Source: Microbacterium terricola (lineage in GTDB: Bacteria > Actinomycetota > Actinomycetes > Actinomycetales > Microbacteriaceae). Taken from it: DNA of 64,000 nucleotides. Below the pieces are notes generated by a model. The model saw only the letters and a program-made list of their open reading frames with translations, was not told the origin of the DNA and searched no databases. The stretch is from the NCBI RefSeq assembly GCF_027943945.1, contig NZ_AP027141.1, forward strand, positions 124,001 to 188,000, read 5' to 3'. The position numbers and the translations under genes are program-made. Positions 25,493 through 32,460 of this stretch are shown here, piece after piece. How positions within the stretch are numbered: position 1 is the stretch's first letter; each line of letters opens with the position of its first letter.

Positions 25493-26373
25493 GCGCGGGC
25501 CTCGCTGTTCGCGATCTGCGACTTCGGCGTCGGCGACGCCGCACCGGTGCGCCAGTAGCCCGAGAAGCTGATCCGGTTCTTGTCGATGCCACGCTCGTTC
25601 GCGAGGTGGCGACGCGCCTCGGCGGGAAGCGACTGCTCGCCGACGATGAACGCGTGGAACGGCTGGGCGGGCAGCTCGTCCGCCCGGAGGGAGACGAGCG
25701 CGTCCAGTGCGAGGGCGCCCGCCTTCGCTTCGTGGTCGCGGACGAGCCAGCGCACGTCGATGCCCACGGGATGCGTGAACTCGAGGATGTCGTCGGCCGA
25801 CGGAACCTCGACCAGCGCGATGCCCCGGGCGTTCCCCGGCAGGGACGCGCACACGTTGGCGACGGCCGGGAGGCCGGACTCGTCCGTCACGAGCAGCACC
25901 TGATCGGTGCCGCGCTCGGGGTTGAACATCAGCCCCTCGTCGATGATGACGACGCTCTCGCCCGCCCGGCAGGTCTGCGCCCAGCGCGAGGCCGGGCCGG
26001 CGTCTCCCCCTTCGACCGTTCCGTGGATGACGAAGTCCACGTCGATCTCGGCACCCTGATCGCCCGACGCGGCGCGGTAGGCGCGCACGGAGTAGTTCCG
26101 CATCACCGGGCGCATGCCCTCCGGGATGCGCAGGTACTTGAGATAGCCGAAGATCTTGTTCGCCTTCGCGGGGATCCGCTCGAGGCCCGCATCGCCGCCG
26201 AGCGGCAGGAAGATCCGGAACCACTGGTCCCAGCCCATCGGGCGGAACCGCTCGACCTCCGCGCCGCCGAGCGTCACGCGCATGAAGTGCGGCGAGATCT
26301 GCGCCGTGCGCAGCACGGTGAGATGCACCAGGCCCTGAGTCTCTGGCTTGATCATGCGGCTGTTCTGGGCCAC
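25489..26373 (-). CDS. Siderophore-interacting (SIP/ViuB-type) flavoprotein reductase
   Basis: The 294-residue protein has the FAD-binding barrel (HFMRVTLGGAEVERF, then RPVMRNYSVRAYR, where the RxYS/T motif binds FAD) and a C-terminal SIP domain. That domain carries VLLVTDESGLPAVANV, IVGEQSLPAEARRHL and the closing FSGYWRTG. Family members reduce ferric siderophores or heme-like complexes to release iron in the cytosol. GTG 26373 is preferred because AAGGAG lies six bases upstream. It is encoded between EcfT and S component 1 and is translationally coupled to the latter. Confidence 0.92.
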   Translation of the reverse strand: MAQNSRMIKPETQGLVHLTVLRTAQISPHFMRVTLGGAEVERFRPMGWDQWFRIFLPLGGDAGLERIPAKANKIFGYLKYLRIPEGMRPVMRNYSVRAYRAASGDQGAEIDVDFVIHGTVEGGDAGPASRWAQTCRAGESVVIIDEGLMFNPERGTDQVLLVTDESGLPAVANVCASLPGNARGIALVEVPSADDILEFTHPVGIDVRWLVRDHEAKAGALALDALVSLRADELPAQPFHAFIVGEQSLPAEARRHLANERGIDKNRISFSGYWRTGAASPTPKSQIANSEARA

Positions 26374-26398
26374 GGGGTTCTCCTTCGGAGGGGACGGG

Positions 26399-27229
26399 TC
26401 AGGCGATTCCCCACGGGAATGTGAGCCAGAAGACGAGGGCGGATGCGGCGACGAACGCGACCGCGAAGACCGTGTCGCGGACGCGCCACGGGACGAGGTG
26501 CCGCTCGGTGCGATCGGGGTACGCGCCGAACGCACGCGCATCCATCGCGAGCGCGACCCGCTCGGCGTGACGGATGGCACCGGCCAGCAGCGGCACGATG
26601 TACCCCGACCAGCGGGCCACCGCCGAGAACGGGCCGCGGCCGCCGTGAGCGCCGCGCACGCGGTGCGCCTGGCGGATGACGTCGAGCTCGTGGCCGAACC
26701 GCGGCACGAACCGGAACGCCGCGAGCGCGGTGTAGCCGATGCGGTATGGCACGCGCAGCTGCTGGACGGTCGAGCGCACGAGATCGGGGCCGGTCGTGGA
26801 CAGGCCCGCGATCAGCGTGAGCGCGAGGATCGCGGCGAGTCGCAGCGCGGTCGCGAAGCCGATCGCCACGGCTCCGGCGTAGAGGGTCCACCCGCCGAGC
26901 TGGAGGACGACGGGGGTGTCATCCACGAGTGCCGCATCCGTCCAGACCGCGAAGCCGGTGCCGATCGCCAGGATCCCGACCGGGAGGGCGAGGAGGATGC
27001 CGGCGACCCGCCGGGTGAGCGAGACGCCCACGAGCAGGAGAAGGCAGCTGGCGAGCAGGAAGATCGCAGGGGTGGCGGCATCCCTGACGAAGATCAGGAG
27101 CACCATCGCCGGCAGCGGCGCGCCGAGCTTGGCCAGGGGATTGAGCCGGTAGAGGAACCGGACCGGCGAGGCCGCGCCGCGCGCCGCGTACGGGTCGAAC
27201 GTCGTGGCGGGTGCGTGGATGGCCGTCAC
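26399..27229 (-). CDS. ecfT: ECF transporter membrane subunit EcfT
   Basis: The 276-residue protein has about six membrane helices. It carries the two coupling motifs that contact the ATPases: AHRVRGAHG near residue 195 and AMDARAFGAYP near 235, matching the paired A-R-G pattern of EcfT. EcfT scaffolds the two ATPases and the S component. The GTG at 27229 overlaps the stop of the ATPase gene (GTGA). It is followed after 25 nt by the SIP gene, with a GAAGGAG ribosome site in the gap. Confidence 0.88.
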   Translation of the reverse strand: MTAIHAPATTFDPYAARGAASPVRFLYRLNPLAKLGAPLPAMVLLIFVRDAATPAIFLLASCLLLLVGVSLTRRVAGILLALPVGILAIGTGFAVWTDAALVDDTPVVLQLGGWTLYAGAVAIGFATALRLAAILALTLIAGLSTTGPDLVRSTVQQLRVPYRIGYTALAAFRFVPRFGHELDVIRQAHRVRGAHGGRGPFSAVARWSGYIVPLLAGAIRHAERVALAMDARAFGAYPDRTERHLVPWRVRDTVFAVAFVAASALVFWLTFPWGIA

Positions 27230-29154
27230 GCGCGACCACCGCCCGGCAGGTCGGCGAGCCGGACGATACCGGCCAGGTCGGGGTGGCCGGCCAGACCCTG
27301 CAGGGCCTGGCGCAGCGGCGGAAGCCGGAGCCCCGCGCGCTCGATGAGGGCGGTGTCGGCGAAGATCTCCGCGGTCTCTCCGGCAGCGACGACGCGGCCG
27401 TCCGACAGCACCACGGTGCGGTCGGAGTACTCGGTGACGAGCTGCATGTCGTGCGTCACGACGACGATGGTCGTGCCGTCGTCGTTCAGTTCGCGCAGGA
27501 GCCCGAGCAGCTCGTCGGCGCGCGCCCTGTCCTGCCCGAACGTGGGCTCGTCGAGCACGAGGATCGGTGCGCCGGTCACGAGGGCGGTTCCGACCGACAG
27601 GCGGCGCTTCTGGCCGCCCGAGAGCAGGAACGGGTGGCTGCCTGCCTTGTCGGCGAGACCGAAGCGCTCGAGCAGGGCCGTGGTGCGCTCCCGCACCTCG
27701 TCCTCCGACAGGTGGCGGCGGCGCAGGCCGTGCGCGACCTCGTCGAACACCGTGTGGGCGATGAACTGGTGCTCGGGATTCTGGAAGACGAACCCGATGC
27801 GAGCGGTGAGGGTGCGCGCATCGGCGCGGGCGACATCGATTCCGTGACCAGAGCCCGTGTCGATGCGCACGGTGCCGCGCGGCGGAGTGACGACGCCCGC
27901 GATCGCGTGGATGAGGCTTGTCTTGCCTGCCCCGTTGGCGCCGACCACCGCGACGAACTCGCCGCGATGCACGTCGAGGTCGATGTCGTGCAGCACCTCG
28001 GCGCGCCCGCGCCGCAGGGTCAGCCCTCGCACCTCGATGAGCGGAGCGATCGCGGCGCCTCCGACGGCAGGGGTGGCCGCAGCATCCCCTCCCTCCACCA
28101 TCGCGAGATAAGGAGATGGAGCGTGCGGAGGATCGGATGCTGTCGCCCCGTCCTCCTCGTGCGCACTTCTCCTTGTCTCGCGACCAGAGGCAGGGGCAGG
28201 GGCAGGGGCAGGGGCCGGGGCAGGGGCAGGGGCAGGACCCGGGGCAGGGGCCGGGGCCGGGGCCGCCTCGAGGGCGGCGTGCAGCTCGGCGGGAGTCAGG
28301 GGGAGGGGGTCGAGCGCGTATCCCGCGGCACGCAGCCGGAGGGCCGCCAGGGTCGACACCGGCAGCCACACGCCGATCGCGTGCAGCTCGTCTGCGCGCT
28401 GCCGCAGCACCGCGTCGACCGACCCGTCTGCGGCGAGCCGCCCCTCGTGGTCGAGGACGATCACGCGATCCACGAAGCCGATCGCGGCGTCGAGGTTGTG
28501 CTCGACGAGCAGGATGGCGTGGTCGCCTGCCGCGATGAGGTCGGCGAGCGCGGCATAGACCTCCTCGATCCCCTGCGGGTCGAGGTTCGCCGTCGGCTCG
28601 TCGAGCACGAGGAGCGGGGAGCCCATCGCGAGGGCGCACGCGATCGCGAGCCGCTGGCGGCCGCCGCCGGAGAGACGGTCGGGGTTCTCGGCACGGCGGT
28701 CCCACAGCCCCACCCGCCGCAGCGCGGACTCGGCGCGGGCGAGCACCTCGTCCACCGGCATGCGCAGGTTCTCGGGGCCGAAGGCCACCTCGTCGAGGAG
28801 CGTGCCCGTGACCAGCTGCGCGTCGGGGTCCTGGAACACCATCGCCACCCGCGTGCTGAGCTCCGCGACCGAGGTGGTCGCGGTGTCGAGGCCGTCGATC
28901 CGGACCGACCCGGTGATGTCGGCGGGCAGGTCGTGCGGGATGAGGCCGTTCATGGCGAGTGTGAGCGTCGACTTGCCCGAGCCGCTGGGGCCGAGCAGCA
29001 GCACGACCTCGCCGGCCGTGATGTCAAACGAGAGGGAGGAGGGGGCGGCCGCCACCGCGCCCTCGTGCGTGATCGACAGATCCGTCGCGCGTGCGAGCGG
29101 GTCGGCGGCCGGCGCCGCGAGCGCAGCAGACGGTTCGCGCTCGATGGCGGCCAT
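27226..29154 (-). CDS. ecfA: Double ECF ATPase (two fused EcfA domains)
   Basis: The 642-residue protein holds two ABC domains in one chain. Domain 1 (about 30-270) has LLGPSGSGKST, LSGGGRQRLAIA and LLVLDEPTANLD. Domain 2 (about 385-630) has VVGANGAGKTSL, LSGGQKRRLSVG and ILVLDEPTFGQD. An Ala-Pro repeat linker of about 25 residues plus a flexible acidic stretch joins them. The start MAAIEREP at 29154 has CGGAGA upstream. A DtxR/IdeR-type box precedes it. Fused EcfA pairs are common in Actinobacteria and energise uptake through EcfT. Confidence 0.92.
   Translation of the reverse strand: MAAIEREPSAALAAPAADPLARATDLSITHEGAVAAAPSSLSFDITAGEVVLLLGPSGSGKSTLTLAMNGLIPHDLPADITGSVRIDGLDTATTSVAELSTRVAMVFQDPDAQLVTGTLLDEVAFGPENLRMPVDEVLARAESALRRVGLWDRRAENPDRLSGGGRQRLAIACALAMGSPLLVLDEPTANLDPQGIEEVYAALADLIAAGDHAILLVEHNLDAAIGFVDRVIVLDHEGRLAADGSVDAVLRQRADELHAIGVWLPVSTLAALRLRAAGYALDPLPLTPAELHAALEAAPAPAPAPGPAPAPAPAPAPAPAPASGRETRRSAHEEDGATASDPPHAPSPYLAMVEGGDAAATPAVGGAAIAPLIEVRGLTLRRGRAEVLHDIDLDVHRGEFVAVVGANGAGKTSLIHAIAGVVTPPRGTVRIDTGSGHGIDVARADARTLTARIGFVFQNPEHQFIAHTVFDEVAHGLRRRHLSEDEVRERTTALLERFGLADKAGSHPFLLSGGQKRRLSVGTALVTGAPILVLDEPTFGQDRARADELLGLLRELNDDGTTIVVVTHDMQLVTEYSDRTVVLSDGRVVAAGETAEIFADTALIERAGLRLPPLRQALQGLAGHPDLAGIVRLADLPGGGRA
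28186..28265. repeat. GGGGCA/GGGGCC tandem repeat encoding the Ala-Pro linker
   Basis: About a dozen six-base units (GGGGCA with GGGGCC variants) lie on the plus strand. The minus-strand gene reads them as alternating Ala and Pro. The unit length keeps the frame when copies are gained or lost. Four or more G-runs of four permit a DNA quadruplex. Confidence 0.8.
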
Positions 29155-29177
29155 GGGGATTCTCCGGACAAGTGAAC

Positions 29178-29196
29178 TAAGGCACACCTAACCTAC
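29178..29196 (-). promoter_or_regulatory. Putative DtxR/IdeR-type iron box before ecfA
   Basis: Minus strand GTAGGTTAGGTGTGCCTTA agrees with the consensus TTAGGTTAGGCTAACCTAA at 13 of 19 positions by my alignment. It is 23 nt before the ecfA start and overlaps possible -10 boxes (TAGGTT). Repression by iron-loaded regulator is inferred. Confidence 0.55.
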
Positions 29197-29245
29197 CCGT
29201 CGCGCGTCGGACCGCGAAACGCGGGAGATGCCCGCCCGGCCGAGA

Positions 29246-29803
29246 TCAGCGCCGCAGGCGCGGCCGCGCGACGCCCGCGCGACGCAGGCCCGCACCCACC
29301 CACAGTGCGACCGCCGTCCACGCGAGCGGGCCCAGCATCGACAGCGCGAGGTACACGATCTGGGCCCAGAGCGGGAAGGTCTTCAGGTGCGCAGCGAAGT
29401 ACACTGCTGCCGCGACGACCAGGCCGATGATCGCGCCGGAGATGAAGTAGCGCCCCGCCGCCCACGAGCGATACCGCGTGACGGCGGCCACGGCCTCCTG
29501 GATGCCGCCGAAGAGCAGCGCCGTGCCGAGGAACTGCCAGGTGAAGGCGCCCAGGGTGACGGCGCTGGAGACGAGGGCCGCGATCACGTGGGTGGTGATG
29601 GCCACGAACGGCAGTCGCAGCGTCTCCTGAGCGATGATGCCCGGCAGGACATGCACACCCAGCACGAGCCCGTAGACCACCGGAGCGACGGCGAGCACCC
29701 ACGTGGTCGAGGCGCCGGCGATGCCGCCGAGAAGGCCCGTGGCGACCCCGATCGCGGCGCACACGAGGAGCTCGCGGGTCGACAGACGGAATCGGGGGGA
29801 CAC
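29246..29803 (-). CDS. ECF transporter S component (YkoE-like), copy 2
   Basis: The 185-residue membrane protein has about five or six helices. It resembles S component 1 in the segments TRYRSWAAGRYFISGAI and FPLWAQIVYLALSM and the closing GLRRAGVARPRLRR. It is the first gene in the direction of the ecfA operon but is separated from ecfA by 91 nt that contain the iron box. It has its own leaderless promoter at 29810. It may therefore be expressed when the rest is repressed. The substrate may be related to, but distinct from, that of copy 1. Confidence 0.8.
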   Translation of the reverse strand: MSPRFRLSTRELLVCAAIGVATGLLGGIAGASTTWVLAVAPVVYGLVLGVHVLPGIIAQETLRLPFVAITTHVIAALVSSAVTLGAFTWQFLGTALLFGGIQEAVAAVTRYRSWAAGRYFISGAIIGLVVAAAVYFAAHLKTFPLWAQIVYLALSMLGPLAWTAVALWVGAGLRRAGVARPRLRR

Positions 29804-29809
29804 GCGCCC

Positions 29810-29815
29810 AGCGTA
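29810..29815 (-). promoter_or_regulatory. -10 element (TACGCT), leaderless promoter
   Basis: On the minus strand TACGCT, GGGCGC, then GTG 29803. Six-base spacing, no ribosome site. Confidence 0.5.
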
Positions 29816-29849
29816 CCGGCGCCGCCGTGGGTCGCCGTCCGCGGGAGGC

Positions 29850-30854
29850 TCAGACGCGACGGCGCCGACGGGTCAGGCGCACCCCGGGCAGGGGCGGCGC
29901 GGGGATGCGCTCCGCGCCGTGGCCGACCACATGCCCGAAGCGCGCGGTCGCTGAGTCCGTCGACGGGTCCGCCTCCCACGCCTCGCGCGCCTGGACGATC
30001 TCCTCGTGGGAGCGTCCGACGAAGTTCCACCACATGACGATGTCGTCCTCGAACGGCTCGCCGCCCAGCAGGAACACCGTCGCGGACTCGTCCGCGGTCA
30101 GTTCGATGACCTCACGCCGGACGCCGAGGTACAGGAGCGCGTTGCGGGTGACCGCGGTGGCGGCATCCGGCTCCACCTGCACGTGCACGACGCCCTCGAC
30201 GCCCACGACCGCGTACTCCCATTCCGGATGCAGCGGCACGCGCACGCGTGAGCCGGCTTCCAGCCGCACCTCGGCGCCCACGATCGGCGTGTGCACGGTC
30301 GCGGGCGAGGCGACCCCGCCCAGCTCCCCGAGCACGACGGTGGCCTCGGCAGCCGCACCGTCGATCGGAGCGAGGGCCAGCGTCGGCAGGTCCGCGTGCT
30401 GCTCGAAGTCGGGCGCCCCGTGCCGCCGCGTCTCGGGCAGGGCCACCCACAGCTGCAGCGCGTCGATGGCGACCGGCCCCTCGCCGACCGAGTACTCGGA
30501 GTGCGCGATGCCGGCGCCGCTGGTCATCAGGTTCAGGGTGCCGCGCCGCACCATCACGTCGCTGCCGATGGTGTCGCGGTGGCGCACCTCTCCGACCAGC
30601 GGCCAGGTCACCGTCTGCAGGCCGATGTGCGGATGCGGTTCGACCCGCATCGTGGTCACCTGCGGCCCGAACCGGTCCAGGAAGCACCACGCCCCGACGA
30701 GCGGCAGGTCGCGCTGCGGCAGCGCGCGGTGCACCTCCATCGCGCGGACGCCGCCGAGCGGCACCTCGCGCGAGGCGAGCAGCAGGGCGCGCGGACCGTC
30801 GCACTCGGCCGCAGACTCGACCGCGGTGTCGGCCTCCGCATCCAGTCGTGTCAT
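29850..30854 (-). CDS. Pirin-family bicupin protein
   Basis: The 334-residue protein has the pirin N-terminal cupin with the metal-ligand region VEPHPHIGLQTVTWPL and GEVRHRDTIGSD, then SGAGIAHSEYS, and the C-terminal cupin from about residue 190. His residues in these stretches bind a single metal. Some members are quercetinases and others transcription cofactors, so no activity is assigned. Its ATG overlaps the stop of the upstream GNAT gene (ATGA), indicating a two-gene operon. Confidence 0.93.
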   Translation of the reverse strand: MTRLDAEADTAVESAAECDGPRALLLASREVPLGGVRAMEVHRALPQRDLPLVGAWCFLDRFGPQVTTMRVEPHPHIGLQTVTWPLVGEVRHRDTIGSDVMVRRGTLNLMTSGAGIAHSEYSVGEGPVAIDALQLWVALPETRRHGAPDFEQHADLPTLALAPIDGAAAEATVVLGELGGVASPATVHTPIVGAEVRLEAGSRVRVPLHPEWEYAVVGVEGVVHVQVEPDAATAVTRNALLYLGVRREVIELTADESATVFLLGGEPFEDDIVMWWNFVGRSHEEIVQAREAWEADPSTDSATARFGHVVGHGAERIPAPPLPGVRLTRRRRRV

Positions 30855-31183
30855 TCCCCGGCAGCCCGCCTGATCGGCCAGTCCACCTGCAGACCGTCCA
30901 CGTCGTGCCGTGACAGGTACCGCGACACGAAGGGGCAGCGCGGCACGACCGTCTCACCCCGCGCGGCGACGTCGGCCATCGCCGCGGACACGAGCTTCGA
31001 TCCGTACCCGCGGCCTTCGAAGGCCGGGTCGATCTCGGTGTGGATGAACACGAGGCGACCACGCGCGTCGATCGAGAACTCGCTGAAGCCGGCCAGCAGC
31101 TCGCCCAGGCGCAGTTCGTACCGTTCGTCCGCGCGCACCACCACGGGCTCTTCGGTGATCTCCGACGGGATGCTGTCGCTCAC
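30851..31183 (-). CDS. Small GNAT-fold acetyltransferase (YjdJ type)
   Basis: This 110-residue protein is the short single-domain GNAT type (PF14542-like). It contains a beta hairpin YELRLGELLAGFSEF, FIHTEIDPAFEGRGYGSKLV (the acetyl-CoA pyrophosphate loop QxxGxG/A variant RGYGSK) and VVPRCPFVSRYLSRH with a reactive Cys near residue 88. The GTG at 31183 has GAGGAG six bases upstream, so the extra N-terminal residues of a longer reading are unlikely. It is cotranscribed with pirin. Confidence 0.85.
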   Translation of the reverse strand: MSDSIPSEITEEPVVVRADERYELRLGELLAGFSEFSIDARGRLVFIHTEIDPAFEGRGYGSKLVSAAMADVAARGETVVPRCPFVSRYLSRHDVDGLQVDWPIRRAAGE

Positions 31184-31239
31184 GGTCGCTCCTCTGCTCG
31201 CTGTCTCCAACGTACGGCGGGCTGCCAGTGTTCCGCCAC

Positions 31240-31245
31240 GACAAT
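31240..31245 (+). promoter_or_regulatory. -10 element (GACAAT), leaderless promoter of the NagZ-like gene
   Basis: GACAAT, GGAAGG, then ATG 31252. GGAAGG might also help ribosome binding on a longer transcript. Confidence 0.5.
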
Positions 31246-31251
31246 GGAAGG

Positions 31252-32460
31252 ATGCGTTCGCGTCCGATCCTGCTCACCGCCCTGGCGGCGATGGTCCTGA
31301 TCGGCATCGCGGCGTCGGCGTCGCCTGGTCTCGCCCCGTCCGTCGCCGACGCCCCTCGGCCGGCCGACGCCCCCGCCTCGCCTGTCCCGACTGTGACGCC
31401 GACTCCCACCCCGACGCCGGTCGATCCGATCGCGACGCTCTCGCTCGAAGAGCGGGTCGGGCAGCTGTTCATGGTCGGCTCGCCCGTCGGCAAGGCCGCG
31501 GCGACCACACTGCACGCCGTGAGCGAGCGTCACGCCGGCGCGGTGTTCCTGCACGGCCGCTCGTCCAAGGGCACAGCCGCCACGGCGCGGGTCACCGCCC
31601 GCTTCATGAAGGCCGCCGCGGCGTCCGAGCTGCCGCTCTGGATCGCCACTGATCAGGAGGGCGGCGCCGTGCAGGTGCTCTCCGGTGCCGGGTTCGACGG
31701 CATCCCCGCCGCCCGCACCCAGGCGGAGTCGGGTGTCGCGCGCCTGCGATCCGACGCCGCGCGCTGGGGTGCGCAGCTGCGCAAAGCCGGTGTCACCATG
31801 AACCTCGCCCCGGTCGCCGACATCGTCAGCTCGCCCGAGGAGGCCGGGCAGAACGCGCCGATCGGCGCGCTGTGGCGTGAGTACGGATACGACGGCACGG
31901 CGGTCGCCGCGAAGGCCGGCGCATTCGCCGAGGGGATGCGCGAGGCCGGCATCCTGCCCACGTTCAAGCACTTCCCCGGCCTCGGCCGCGTCGAGGGCAA
32001 CACCGACTACACCGCGAACGTCGTCGATCACGTGGTGACCGCGGGCTCCGCGGACGTGGGGGTCTACCGCAGCCTCATCTCCGCGGGGCCATCGGTGGTG
32101 ATGGTCGGCACCGCCGTCTACGAGAAGATCGACCCCGAGCGTCCCGCCGTCTTCTCACACACGGTCGTCACCGACCTCCTGCGGGGCGAGGTCGGCTTCG
32201 ACGGGGTGGTGACCACCGACGATCTCTCGGCGACCGCGCAGGTGCAGAAGTGGAAGCCGGCGGTCCGCGCCGTCGCCGCGATCGGTGCGGGCGTGGATCT
32301 GGTGCTCGTGTCGGCCGACCCGAAGGTCTTCCCCGAGATGTACGACGCGGTGCTCGCGCGGGCGGAGGACGACCCTGGCTTCGCGGAGAAGGTGGATGCT
32401 GCCGCCCGCCGCGTCGTGGAGGCGAAGCAGCTCATCGCGGCCGACGAGGCCGAGGAGTAA
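31252..32460 (+). CDS. Secreted GH3 beta-N-acetylhexosaminidase (NagZ-like)
   Basis: The 402-residue precursor has a signal or anchor segment (RPILLTALAAMVLIGIAASA) and a Thr-Pro-rich linker (TPTPTPTPVDP). The GH3 N-terminal barrel follows: EERVGQLFMVGSP, ATDQEGGAVQVL, MNLAPVADIV, TFKHFPGLGRVEGNTDY with the Lys-His-x2-Gly and catalytic His/Asp loop, and VVTTDDLSA where Asp is the nucleophile. It should release N-acetylglucosamine from peptidoglycan-derived glycans outside the membrane. There is no GH3 C-terminal domain, as expected for NagZ. The helicase gene starts immediately after its stop. Confidence 0.92.
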   Translation: MRSRPILLTALAAMVLIGIAASASPGLAPSVADAPRPADAPASPVPTVTPTPTPTPVDPIATLSLEERVGQLFMVGSPVGKAAATTLHAVSERHAGAVFLHGRSSKGTAATARVTARFMKAAAASELPLWIATDQEGGAVQVLSGAGFDGIPAARTQAESGVARLRSDAARWGAQLRKAGVTMNLAPVADIVSSPEEAGQNAPIGALWREYGYDGTAVAAKAGAFAEGMREAGILPTFKHFPGLGRVEGNTDYTANVVDHVVTAGSADVGVYRSLISAGPSVVMVGTAVYEKIDPERPAVFSHTVVTDLLRGEVGFDGVVTTDDLSATAQVQKWKPAVRAVAAIGAGVDLVLVSADPKVFPEMYDAVLARAEDDPGFAEKVDAAARRVVEAKQLIAADEAEE

